Shown here piece by piece: positions 1 through 5,398 of a stretch of DNA of 7,509 bases. The notes beneath the pieces are model-generated. The model did not search any database and was not told the origin of the DNA. It worked only from the letters and a program-made list of their open reading frames with translations. The DNA is from Thiomonas sp. (lineage in GTDB: Bacteria; Pseudomonadota; Gammaproteobacteria; Burkholderiales; Burkholderiaceae_C): positions 1 to 7,509 of the forward strand of contig DAIDHU010000227.1 of the NCBI GenBank assembly GCA_027451915.1, in the 5' to 3' direction. Both the position numbers and the translations under genes were made by a program. Each line of letters begins with the position of its first letter. Position 1 is the first letter of the stretch.

Positions 1-468
1 GGCGTCGGTCTGGGGGCTTTGCAGGGTGATGGTGCGCTCGGCGCCGCTGAAGGCGTCTTCCAGGTCGATGTCCACGCGAGCGTGGTGGTCGGCACTCATG
101 CCCGCGTGGCCTCCGCCGCGACGCGCGGCTCCGAACAGGGATTCGAAGAATTCGCTGAACGCCGCCTCGTCGTCCTGCGCGCCGGCGGCGTCGCCGCTGA
201 ACTCGAAGCCGCTGCCGAAATCCGGCGGAGGCTGGAATTCCTGGCCGCCGCGCCAGCGCTCGCCCAGGCGGTCGTAGGCCGCGCGCTTCTCGGCATCGCC
301 CAGCACCTCGTAGGCCTCGCCGATTTCCTTGAATCGCTCCTCGGCCTGGGGCTCCTTGCTGACATCCGGGTGGTACTTGCGCGCCAGCTTGCGGTAGGCG
401 CGCTTGATGTCGTCGGCCCCGGCGTCACGGGGCACGCCCAGAAGCTCGTAGTAGTCCTTGAACTGCAT
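1..468 (-). CDS. cbpA: DnaJ/CbpA-type co-chaperone (partial, C-terminal part missing)
   Basis: N-terminal 156 residues of a type-II Hsp40 co-chaperone; the gene runs off the left edge. It opens MQFKDYYELLGV and has a J domain at about residues 5-69 with the HPD tripeptide at 33-35, the motif that stimulates the ATPase of DnaK (known for the family). A short linker containing GSGFEFSG follows. From about residue 125 the text (ARVDIDLEDAFSGAERTITL) matches the start of the DnaJ C-terminal substrate-binding domain, with no Cys-rich zinc finger between, which points to CbpA rather than classical DnaJ. KYHPDVSKEP is nearly identical to E. coli CbpA as I recall it. The ATG at 468 is the only start fitting the J domain; its ribosome binding site is poor. 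A TATGCT -10-like hexamer lies at 506-501 without a clear -35. The 84-bp gap to the regulator upstream allows either co-transcription or its own promoter. No cbpM-like gene is visible. Confidence 0.92.
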   Translation of the reverse strand, partial: MQFKDYYELLGVPRDAGADDIKRAYRKLARKYHPDVSKEPQAEERFKEIGEAYEVLGDAEKRAAYDRLGERWRGGQEFQPPPDFGSGFEFSGDAAGAQDDEAAFSEFFESLFGAARRGGGHAGMSADHHARVDIDLEDAFSGAERTITLQSPQTDA

Positions 469-552
469 GGAGATGGAGCCCAGGAAATGCGGGAAGGCCC
501 AGCATAGCGTCCGCGGCCGCGTCGCGCGATGCGTTGCGACAAGTTTCCGGAC

Positions 553-1143
553 TCAGGACCAGGCCGGCGCGCCACGCCCCCGGGGATAGTGGATCAGGTC
601 CAGGAACACCGCGGGACCGGCCCCGGCATTGCGGTAGCCATGCTCGCGGTCGCCGGCCAGGCGCAGGCCCTCGCCGGCCTCCAGCCGCACCCAGCGGCCC
701 TCGCTCAGCACCTCCAGGCTTCCGCGTTGCACCACCACATGCTCGACCACGCCGGCGACATGGGGCTCGGACACGCGCTCGTAGCCGGGCAGCAGGGTCA
801 ACTCGAAGACCTCGAAGGCCAGCGCGGGATCGAAGGCGAACAGCGGCGCCACCAGCATGGCATCGCTGGCCGGCCGGGCCCGCACGCGCCGCGGATCGCG
901 CACTTCGGCCGGGGCCCCCGCCTGCGGGGGCAGCAGGTCGCTGAGCGCGCAGCCGAATCCACCCGCGATGCGCCACAGCAGGGCCACCGTGGGGCTGGAT
1001 TCGCCGCGCTCGATCTGCCCCAGCATGGCCTTGCTCACCCCACAGGCCTCGGCGGCCCGCTGCAGGCTCCAGGCGCGCTCGGCGCGCAGCGCGCGCAGGC
1101 GCTCGGACAGGGCGCGTGCGATGTCCGCGCCGGCCTCGCCCAT
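553..1143 (-). CDS. sutR: SutR-like XRE-family transcriptional regulator with C-terminal cupin domain
   Basis: A 196-aa DNA-binding regulator. Numbered from the ATG at 1143, an XRE/Cro helix-turn-helix covers about residues 14-70, with VSKAMLGQIERGESSPTVAL over the recognition helices. A cupin_2 domain covers about 112-189, with H128, E134 and H168 as candidate metal or ligand residues, ending LIHYP. Both blocks match E. coli SutR (YdcN, regulator of sulfur utilisation genes) as I recall it. The frame also allows an ATG at 1191, adding 16 residues (MDAITHKGGADQPVGA). I prefer 1143 because the distance from start to the conserved WSL of the HTH then agrees within a few residues with E. coli SutR, and because the longer start would place a candidate operator inside codons 2-5. 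Neither start has a good ribosome binding site. It is divergent from a BenE-family transporter, the same pairing as E. coli ydcN-ydcO, so it probably controls the transporter and itself. The effector is unknown. Confidence 0.88.
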   Translation of the reverse strand: MGEAGADIARALSERLRALRAERAWSLQRAAEACGVSKAMLGQIERGESSPTVALLWRIAGGFGCALSDLLPPQAGAPAEVRDPRRVRARPASDAMLVAPLFAFDPALAFEVFELTLLPGYERVSEPHVAGVVEHVVVQRGSLEVLSEGRWVRLEAGEGLRLAGDREHGYRNAGAGPAVFLDLIHYPRGRGAPAWS

Positions 1144-1173
1144 GGCGCCCACCGGTTGGTCGGCGCCCCCCTT

Positions 1174-1224
1174 GTGCGTTATAGCGTCCATCGGCTAGGC
1201 TTGGTGTTTCGTGCGTTATGACGT
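1174..1224. promoter_or_regulatory. Twin candidate operator in the sutR/benE divergent control region
   Basis: The sequence GTGCGTTATAGCGT at 1174-1187 recurs as GTGCGTTATGACGT at 1211-1224, 12 of 14 bases identical and 37 bp apart. Each copy holds an imperfect 10-bp palindrome (CGTTATAGCG at 1177-1186, CGTTATGACG at 1214-1223) with four of five pairs matched, so both approximate the perfect palindrome CGTTATAACG. Dimeric XRE regulators usually bind such sites. The position between two divergent genes suggests autoregulation plus control of the transporter; this is inference. Core promoter hexamers are not convincing on either strand (a weak TTGTGC/TAGGCT pair at 1172-1201 could serve benE). 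Confidence 0.45.
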
Positions 1225-1282
1225 ACGCCGCCAGCTTAGCGCAGGCTTTGTCCCCTCCCAAGCCCCCAGCACCGCATCCGCC

Positions 1283-2470
1283 ATGTCCCAGCCAGCCCCA
1301 CCCACGCCCGGCGCCTTCGGGCGATGGATGTCCCCGTCGCACGTATCGGCGGGCTTTGTCACGGTGCTGGTGGGCTACACCAGTTCGGCGGCCATCGTGT
1401 TCGAGGCGGCGCGCGCGGCCGGCGCCGGCCCGGCCGAGATCGCCTCCTGGCTGTGGGCGCTGGGACTGGGCATGGGCCTGAGCTGCATCGGGCTGTCGCT
1501 GCGCTACCGTGCGCCGGTGCTCACCGCCTGGTCCACGCCAGGGGCCGCGCTGCTGGCCACCTCGCTGCACGCGGTGCCGATGGCCCAGGCCCTGGGCGTG
1601 TTCGTGTTCGCCTCCCTGCTGGCCGCGCTGGCCGGCTTCAGCGGCTGGTTCGAGCGCCTCATGCACCGCATTCCCCGCGCGCTGGCCGCCGGCATGCTCG
1701 CGGGCGTGTTGCTGGAGTTCGGCCTGGGGGTGTTCGGGGCCCTGCAACAGCATGTGCTGCTGGTGGGCGCGATGCTGGCCACCCTGCTGGCCGCGCGGCG
1801 CATGTTGCCGCGTTACGCGGTGGCCTTGAGTTTCGGGGTGGGGCTGCTGGTGGCCACGCTGGGAGGAGACTGGCACCTGGCGGCGCTGCCGCTGCGCCTG
1901 ACCCGGCCCTTGTGGACCACGCCCAGCTTCGCCTGGAACAGCCTGCTGGGCATCGGCCTGCCCCTGTTCATCGTGACCATGGCCTCGCAAAACGTACCCG
2001 GCATCGCCATGCTGCGCACCCATGGCTACCAGACCCCCGCGTCGCCCCTGGTGGGCTGGACCGGCCTGCTCGGCGTGGTGCTGGCACCCTTCGGGGGCTT
2101 TTCCTTCAACCTCGCGGCCATCACCGCGGCCATCTGCATGAGCCCCGAGGCCGACCCCGACCCGCGCCAGCGCTGGCGCGCCGCGGTCTGGGCCGGGGTG
2201 TTCTACGCGCTCACAGGGCTGCTCGGCGCCAGCGTGGCGGCCCTGTTCGCCGCCTTCCCCCACGCGCTGGTGGCGGCCATTGCCGGCCTGGCCTTGCTCA
2301 GCACCATCGGCAACAGCCTGCAATCGGCGCTGGCGGACGAGGCCTGGCGCGATGCCGCGCTGGTGACCTTCCTGGTCACCGCCTCGGGTTTCAGCCTGGG
2401 CGGGGTCGGCAGCGCCCTGTGGGGGCTGCTCCTGGGCCTGGCCACCGCGGCCCTGGCGCGGCGCGGCTGA
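1283..2470 (+). CDS. benE: BenE/YdcO-family inner-membrane transporter
   Basis: A 395-aa very hydrophobic protein of the benzoate/H+ symporter (BenE) family, with hydrophobic segments along nearly its whole length, consistent with the many-helix fold of these inner-membrane carriers. Family signatures seen: TAWSTPGAALL (81-91), VTMASQNVPGIA (231-242), AAITAAICMSPEADPD (278-293), LALLSTIGNSL (336-346) and VTASG (365-369), all shared with E. coli YdcO as I recall it. The ATG at 1283 gives the usual family length. An in-frame GTG at 1211 would add 24 non-conserved residues and overlap a candidate operator, so it is rejected. The ribosome binding site is poor. Benzoate transport is known for Acinetobacter BenE, but no benzoate catabolic gene is visible and YdcO-type relatives have no well-established substrate. 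The neighbouring SutR-like regulator hints at sulfur-linked or other organic-acid uptake; this is inference. Confidence 0.93.
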   Translation: MSQPAPPTPGAFGRWMSPSHVSAGFVTVLVGYTSSAAIVFEAARAAGAGPAEIASWLWALGLGMGLSCIGLSLRYRAPVLTAWSTPGAALLATSLHAVPMAQALGVFVFASLLAALAGFSGWFERLMHRIPRALAAGMLAGVLLEFGLGVFGALQQHVLLVGAMLATLLAARRMLPRYAVALSFGVGLLVATLGGDWHLAALPLRLTRPLWTTPSFAWNSLLGIGLPLFIVTMASQNVPGIAMLRTHGYQTPASPLVGWTGLLGVVLAPFGGFSFNLAAITAAICMSPEADPDPRQRWRAAVWAGVFYALTGLLGASVAALFAAFPHALVAAIAGLALLSTIGNSLQSALADEAWRDAALVTFLVTASGFSLGGVGSALWGLLLGLATAALARRG

Positions 2471-2488
2471 GGCTCGGACCGCGCCGGA

Positions 2489-2791
2489 TCAGCGATCGCG
2501 GTGCCAGCCGCGATCGTCGTCGTCGTCCCTGTGCCAGCGCTCCGGCCGGCGCCAGCCGTAGCCGGGCTGCGCCACGTAGGCGGGGGCGTAGTACACCGGC
2601 TGTGGAGGCGGGGCATACACCACGGGCGGCGCCACCACCACCGGCGGGGCCGGCAGCACATTGCCCAGGTTGGCCACCAGCCCGGGAGTTCCCACCGAAA
2701 GCGACCAGTAGGGTTCGTCCGCGTGCGCGGCGGTGAGCACTCCCCCGCCGAGCAGCAGGGCGAGTGCGGAAATCTTCCAATGGCGAGTCAT
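2489..2791 (-). CDS. Small exported Pro/Val/Tyr-rich protein with Asp-rich C-terminus, unknown function
   Basis: A 100-aa protein of unknown function. Residues 1-24 form a typical Sec signal peptide: MTRHWK, a hydrophobic core ALALLLGGGVL, then AHA before D25 as a likely signal peptidase I site. The mature 76 residues contain SLSVGTPGLVANLGNVLPAP, a proline-rich stretch at about 47-76 (VVVAPPVVYAPPP and similar), then a charged tail with WRRPERWHR, five Asp at 89-93 and a second WHR. Similar short proline-rich exported proteins are common in Burkholderiales and are sometimes annotated as PXPV-repeat proteins; their function is not established to my knowledge. The mature form lacks Cys and there is no lipobox, so it is probably periplasmic or secreted. 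An AGGGAG element about 10 bases upstream supports the ATG. It converges on the transporter gene with an 18-bp gap. Confidence 0.8.
   Translation of the reverse strand: MTRHWKISALALLLGGGVLTAAHADEPYWSLSVGTPGLVANLGNVLPAPPVVVAPPVVYAPPPQPVYYAPAYVAQPGYGWRRPERWHRDDDDDRGWHRDR
2493..2516. terminator. Perfect 9-bp hairpin at the convergent benE / small-protein junction
   Basis: CGATCGCGG (2493-2501), a 6-base loop and CCGCGATCG (2508-2516) form a perfect inverted repeat. It starts 22 bases after the benE stop and lies inside the last nine codons of the opposing small gene. No T-run follows on the plus strand (TCGTCGTCGTCG follows), so it is not a classical intrinsic terminator. It may pause polymerase or protect the benE transcript 3' end. 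Confidence 0.4.
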
Positions 2792-2966
2792 GGTCCAGGC
2801 GCTCCCTTCGCGAGTTCGGACATTGCAGCGCCCCCCAGGATCGTCGATGCTCAAGGCATCAACATGTGCATTTTTCCCACATAATAATTGCATGCGCGGG
2901 CCGCCAGCGCCGCCCCGCGCACCCTCACGTTGCCCGCGCGCCACAGGCTGCGGGAGCGTCCGCGGC
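2792..2966 (-). promoter_or_regulatory. AT-rich leader/promoter region of the small exported protein gene
   Basis: A 175-bp gap between two minus-strand genes holding an unusually AT-rich patch (2861-2893) in an otherwise GC-rich window. On the minus strand it offers a -10-like TATTAT (2887-2882), but no good -35. Two short inverted repeats lie nearby: GATGC-5-GCATC (2846-2860) and ATGTG-9-CACAT (2864-2882). Closer to the hydrolase stop, GCGCGGGC (2894-2901) pairs with GCCCGCGC (2932-2939) across a 30-base loop, a possible weak end for the hydrolase transcript. The patch therefore probably separates two transcription units and starts the small gene with a leader of about 85 bases. Confidence 0.3.
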
Positions 2967-3914
2967 TCAGGCCTGCTCGAGCAGGAAGGGCAAGGCGGCG
3001 TCGAGCAGTTCGCGCGGCGCCTCCTCGGGGATATAGTGGCCGCAGGGCAGGCTGCCGCCTTGCACGTCGGCGGCCACCTCGCGCCATTCATCCAGCGGGC
3101 GGAAACAGCGCTGCACCACCCCATGCTCGCCCCACAGCACCTGCAGGGGCATGCCCAGGCGGGCGCCGCGCGCCCGGTCCGCGGCGTCATGCTCGAGGTC
3201 GATGCTCGCCGCCGCGCGGTAGTCCTCGCACAAACCGTGCGCGGCTCCCGGCTGGGCCAGGCTGCGCGCGTAGGCCTGCAGGGCACGCGCGTCGAAGGCC
3301 TCCAGGCCGCCGTTGCGCGAACGCATGAGGTCGCGCACGTAGGCACCCGGGTCGGCCTGGATCAGGCGCTCGGGCAGCGGAGCCGGCTGGATCAGGAAAA
3401 ACCAGTGCCAGTAGGCCCGCGCATAGGCCTCGTCGGTCTTGCGGTACATGGCCAGCGTGGGCGCGATGTCCAGCAGGGTCATGCGACGCACCGCCTCGGG
3501 ATGGTCGGCGGCCAGGCGGTGCGCCACGCGCGCACCGCGATCGTGGGCCAGCACGGCGAAACGCTCGTGCCCGAGGCTGCGCATCACGGCCAGCATGTCG
3601 CCCGCCATGGCGCGCCGGCTGTAGGCCGCGTGGTCGGCTCCGCCCGGCGGCTTGGAGGAATCGCCATAGCCGCGCAGGTCGCACAGCACCACGCGGAAAC
3701 GCCGGGCCAGCTCAGCGGCCACGCGGTGCCAGATCACGTGGGTCTGCGGATGGCCGTGCAGCACCAGCAGGGGCGGCCCCTCCCCGCCCTGCAGGGCGCG
3801 GATCCACACTTGCGGCTCGGTGGCCACGAACCGGGACTCGAAGGCGGGAAAAAACCAGGCGTCGTCGTCGGCGCTGGCGCTGGATACTGCGGGAAACTCG
3901 GGGTCGATGGGCAT
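2967..3914 (-). CDS. Alpha/beta-hydrolase, haloacetate (fluoroacetate) dehalogenase family
   Basis: A 315-aa cytoplasmic alpha/beta-hydrolase that aligns throughout with fluoroacetate dehalogenase (Rhodopseudomonas RPA1163, recalled). HGHPQ (53-57) forms the oxyanion region. HDRGAR (124-129) supplies the nucleophile D125 with R126 and R129, which bind the substrate carboxylate in the family. D149 (LLDIAPT) and H293 (CGHYI) complete the triad. H170-W171 (AYWHWFF) and Y232 (DYRAAASIDLE) correspond to the halide-pocket H155, W156 and Y219. These enzymes hydrolyse haloacetates to glycolate and halide. One position differs: the mobile W185 of RPA1163 aligns with R200 here, so preference for a larger halide, or a different ester or epoxide substrate, is possible. 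The ATG at 3914 (MPIDPEF) is chosen because upstream in-frame sequence to 4007 is antisense to ybaK and unlike the family. No haloacid transporter or glycolate gene adjoins it. The family call is strong; the substrate is inferred. Confidence 0.9.
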   Translation of the reverse strand: MPIDPEFPAVSSASADDDAWFFPAFESRFVATEPQVWIRALQGGEGPPLLVLHGHPQTHVIWHRVAAELARRFRVVLCDLRGYGDSSKPPGGADHAAYSRRAMAGDMLAVMRSLGHERFAVLAHDRGARVAHRLAADHPEAVRRMTLLDIAPTLAMYRKTDEAYARAYWHWFFLIQPAPLPERLIQADPGAYVRDLMRSRNGGLEAFDARALQAYARSLAQPGAAHGLCEDYRAAASIDLEHDAADRARGARLGMPLQVLWGEHGVVQRCFRPLDEWREVAADVQGGSLPCGHYIPEEAPRELLDAALPFLLEQA

Positions 3915-3931
3915 GGTGGCGCAAGCATACG

Positions 3932-3948
3932 GCGCGGCGGCGCCGCGC
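3932..3948. repeat. GC-rich inverted repeat between the divergent hydrolase and ybaK genes
   Basis: GCGCGGC (3932-3938), a 3-base loop and GCCGCGC (3942-3948) form a perfect 7-bp stem in the 52-bp region separating the hydrolase start (3914) from the ybaK start (3967). A TATGCT hexamer at 3929-3924 could be a -10 for the hydrolase. The repeat may be an operator or only a product of high GC content; no further evidence is visible. Confidence 0.25.
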
Positions 3949-3966
3949 GGTGCTAACCTCGGCTGC

Positions 3967-4461
3967 GTGTCCACGCGCCGCCAGCACCCCACCGAGACCC
4001 CCGCCACCGCCTGGCTTCGCAGCCAGGGCGCCGAGTTCAGCCTGCACGCCTACGAGTACGTCGAGCACGGGGGAGCCGCCTGGGGCGCGCAGGCGCTCGG
4101 CCTGGACCCGCACGCGGTGGTGAAGACCCTGGTCATGCAGGACCCGTCGGCGCGGCCGCTGGTGGTGCTGATGCACGGGGATCGCCAGGTGTCCACCAAG
4201 AACCTGGCCCGATCCATCGGGGCCAAGCAGGTCAGTCCCTGCGATCCGGCGGTGGCCGAGCGCCACAGCGGCTACCAGGTCGGCGGCACCTCCCCCTTCG
4301 CGCTGCGCAAGCCCATGCCCGTGTACCTGCAGAGCAGCGTGCTGGAGCTGCCGCTGATGTACGTGAACGCGGGCCGGCGCGGTCTGCTCCTGGGCATGCC
4401 GCCGCGCCAGCTCGAGCAGCTGCTGCGGCCCGTGCCGGTGGACTGCGCGCTGGCGGCCTGA
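3967..4461 (+). CDS. ybaK: Cys-tRNA(Pro)/Cys-tRNA(Cys) deacylase YbaK
   Basis: A 164-aa trans-editing enzyme of the YbaK/EbsC family. It hydrolyses Cys mischarged onto tRNA(Pro) by prolyl-tRNA synthetase, acting in the cytoplasm with ProRS (known for the family). Seen: TETPATAWLRSQGAEF (9-24), YVEHGG (31-36), VVKTLVMQD with K53 as the conserved functional lysine, STKNLARSIGAK (76-87), GYQVGGTSPFALRK (102-115) and GRRG (137-140 region). The length is typical. The start is the GTG at 3967, giving an N-terminus (VSTRRQHPTETPAT) close to betaproteobacterial relatives. The in-frame ATGs further upstream (3820, 3907, 3913) would add poorly conserved residues antisense to the hydrolase. The ribosome binding site is not evident. 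fdhD follows 14 bp downstream, so the two are likely co-transcribed, although their functions are unrelated. Confidence 0.95.
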   Translation: MSTRRQHPTETPATAWLRSQGAEFSLHAYEYVEHGGAAWGAQALGLDPHAVVKTLVMQDPSARPLVVLMHGDRQVSTKNLARSIGAKQVSPCDPAVAERHSGYQVGGTSPFALRKPMPVYLQSSVLELPLMYVNAGRRGLLLGMPPRQLEQLLRPVPVDCALAA

Positions 4462-4475
4462 GAGCCTGTGCGCCC

Positions 4476-5306
4476 ATGGAACAGCCCCCCGGCGACAGGC
4501 GCATCGGCGCGGCTCCCGCCGAGGTGCTGCGCCTGCGCGAGGGCCTGGCGCTGCCTCGGCGCGACTGGTTGTGCGAGGAGGTTCCGGTGGCGCTGGAGTT
4601 CAATGGCATTTCCCATGCGGTGATGCTGGCCACGCCGGCCGACCTGGAGGACTTCGCGCTGGGATTCGCCCTGACCGAAGGCATTGTCGACCATGCCGAC
4701 GAGGTGTTCGACATCACCGTCGAGGAATCGACGCAGGGCATCAGCCTGCATGTGGACATCGCGTCGCGCCGATTGCAGGCGCTCAAGCTGCGCCGGCGCA
4801 GCCTGGCGGGGCGCACCGGCTGCGGCCTGTGCGGCACGGATTCGCTGGACCAGGCGCTTCGTCCCGTTCCCCCGGTGGGGCCGGGCCCCCTCGTGGAGCC
4901 CGGCGCGCTGGCCCGCGCGGTGGAGTCCTTGCGTGCCTTGCAGCCCCTGTTCGAGACCACCGGCTCGGTGCACGCCGCCGCGCTGTGTTCGGCGCGGGGC
5001 CAGGTGCTGCTGGCGCGCGAGGACGTGGGGCGGCACAACGCGCTGGACAAGCTGCTCGGCGCCGCCGCCCGCGGCGGCCTCGACCCTAGCGAGGGCCTGG
5101 TGCTGATCAGCAGCCGAGCGAGCATCGAAATGGTGCAAAAGGCCGCCAGCAGGGGCTGCTCGGTGCTGGCCGCCGTGTCCGCGCCCACCGCGCTGGCGGT
5201 GCGCGCCGCCGCGCTGGCCGGCATGACCCTGGTCGGACGCGTCCGGGGCCAGGACATGGTGGTGTACTGCGGCGCCCACCGCCTGGCGCTGCCCCCGGGC
5301 CCTTGA
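4476..5306 (+). CDS. fdhD: Formate dehydrogenase accessory sulfurtransferase FdhD
   Basis: A 276-aa cytoplasmic protein that passes sulfur from the cysteine desulfurase IscS to the molybdenum bis-MGD cofactor, a step needed for active formate dehydrogenase (known for E. coli FdhD, 277 aa). Seen: VALEFNGISHAVMLATPADLEDFALGF near 38-64, the redox CXXC loop TGCGLCG with C116 and C119 (equivalent to E. coli C121/C124), TTGSVHAAALC (161-171) and the family signature REDVGRHNALDKLLG (181-195), followed by ISSRASIEMVQKA. The ATG at 4476 gives full family length; the preceding GAGAG (overlapping the ybaK stop) is a weak, distant ribosome binding site, consistent with coupling to ybaK. No formate dehydrogenase subunit, MobA or moa gene is in the window, so the partner enzyme is encoded elsewhere. 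The last codons and stop overlap a candidate heat-shock promoter for the next genes. Confidence 0.97.
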   Translation: MEQPPGDRRIGAAPAEVLRLREGLALPRRDWLCEEVPVALEFNGISHAVMLATPADLEDFALGFALTEGIVDHADEVFDITVEESTQGISLHVDIASRRLQALKLRRRSLAGRTGCGLCGTDSLDQALRPVPPVGPGPLVEPGALARAVESLRALQPLFETTGSVHAAALCSARGQVLLAREDVGRHNALDKLLGAAARGGLDPSEGLVLISSRASIEMVQKAASRGCSVLAAVSAPTALAVRAAALAGMTLVGRVRGQDMVVYCGAHRLALPPGP

Positions 5307-5332
5307 AATCCTCGCCCCCTGTTCGCACATAG
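5300..5332 (+). promoter_or_regulatory. Candidate sigma-32 (heat-shock) promoter for the hsp20 pair
   Basis: CCCTTGAAA at 5300-5308 matches the sigma-32 -35 consensus (CCCTTGAA) exactly and spans the fdhD stop codon. The best -10 candidate, GCACATAG at 5325-5332, matches the CCCCATNT consensus only in part (C, C, A, T) with 16-17 bases between. The TTGAAA core could also serve as a sigma-70 -35, but no good TATAAT follows. Position about 65-90 bases before the first hsp20 start supports the role. Confidence 0.45.
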
Positions 5333-5341
5333 GGAGCAAAG

Positions 5342-5353
5342 GGCGACGTCGCC
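5342..5353. repeat. Perfect 12-bp palindrome in the hsp20 leader
   Basis: GGCGACGTCGCC reads the same on both strands and lies between the candidate heat-shock promoter and the hsp20 ribosome binding site. It could be a dimeric repressor site or, in RNA, a small hairpin in the leader. No known operator is recognised. Confidence 0.3.
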
Positions 5354-5384
5354 GACAGGCGGGCCGCCCACCCCGACCATCTGC

Positions 5385-5390
5385 AAGGAG
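5385..5390 (+). promoter_or_regulatory. Strong Shine-Dalgarno AAGGAG of the first hsp20
   Basis: AAGGAG stands 8 bases before the ATG at 5399. This contrasts with the weak sites of most genes in the window and fixes the start of the first small heat-shock gene. Confidence 0.85.
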
Positions 5391-5398
5391 CCAGGACC

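Noticed and set aside
521..540. GTCGC-10-GCGAC inverted repeat between the regulator and cbpA
   Set aside because: Short arms in very GC-rich sequence, with no stem extension; likely chance.
1211..1282. GTG at 1211 as the benE start
   Set aside because: It would add 24 non-conserved residues and overlap a candidate operator; the ATG at 1283 gives the family length.
425..2323. Very long minus-strand open frame (632 codons) spanning the regulator and transporter
   Set aside because: It is antisense to benE and out of frame with the regulator, and its sequence is low-complexity Gln/His/Gly/Arg-rich, typical of shadow frames in GC-rich DNA; benE on the other strand is strongly conserved.
2733..3956. 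Plus-strand open frame of 407 codons over the hydrolase region
   Set aside because: Antisense to the conserved dehalogenase-family gene; composition typical of a shadow frame.
3915..4007. N-terminal extension of the hydrolase to 4007
   Set aside because: The extra 31 residues are antisense to the ybaK start and unlike the family; the ATG at 3914 is adequate.
5307..5398. ROSE or fourU RNA thermometer in the hsp20 leader
   Set aside because: I found no U-rich or complementary segment that would pair convincingly with the AAGGAG at 5385-5390; only a GC palindrome is seen upstream.
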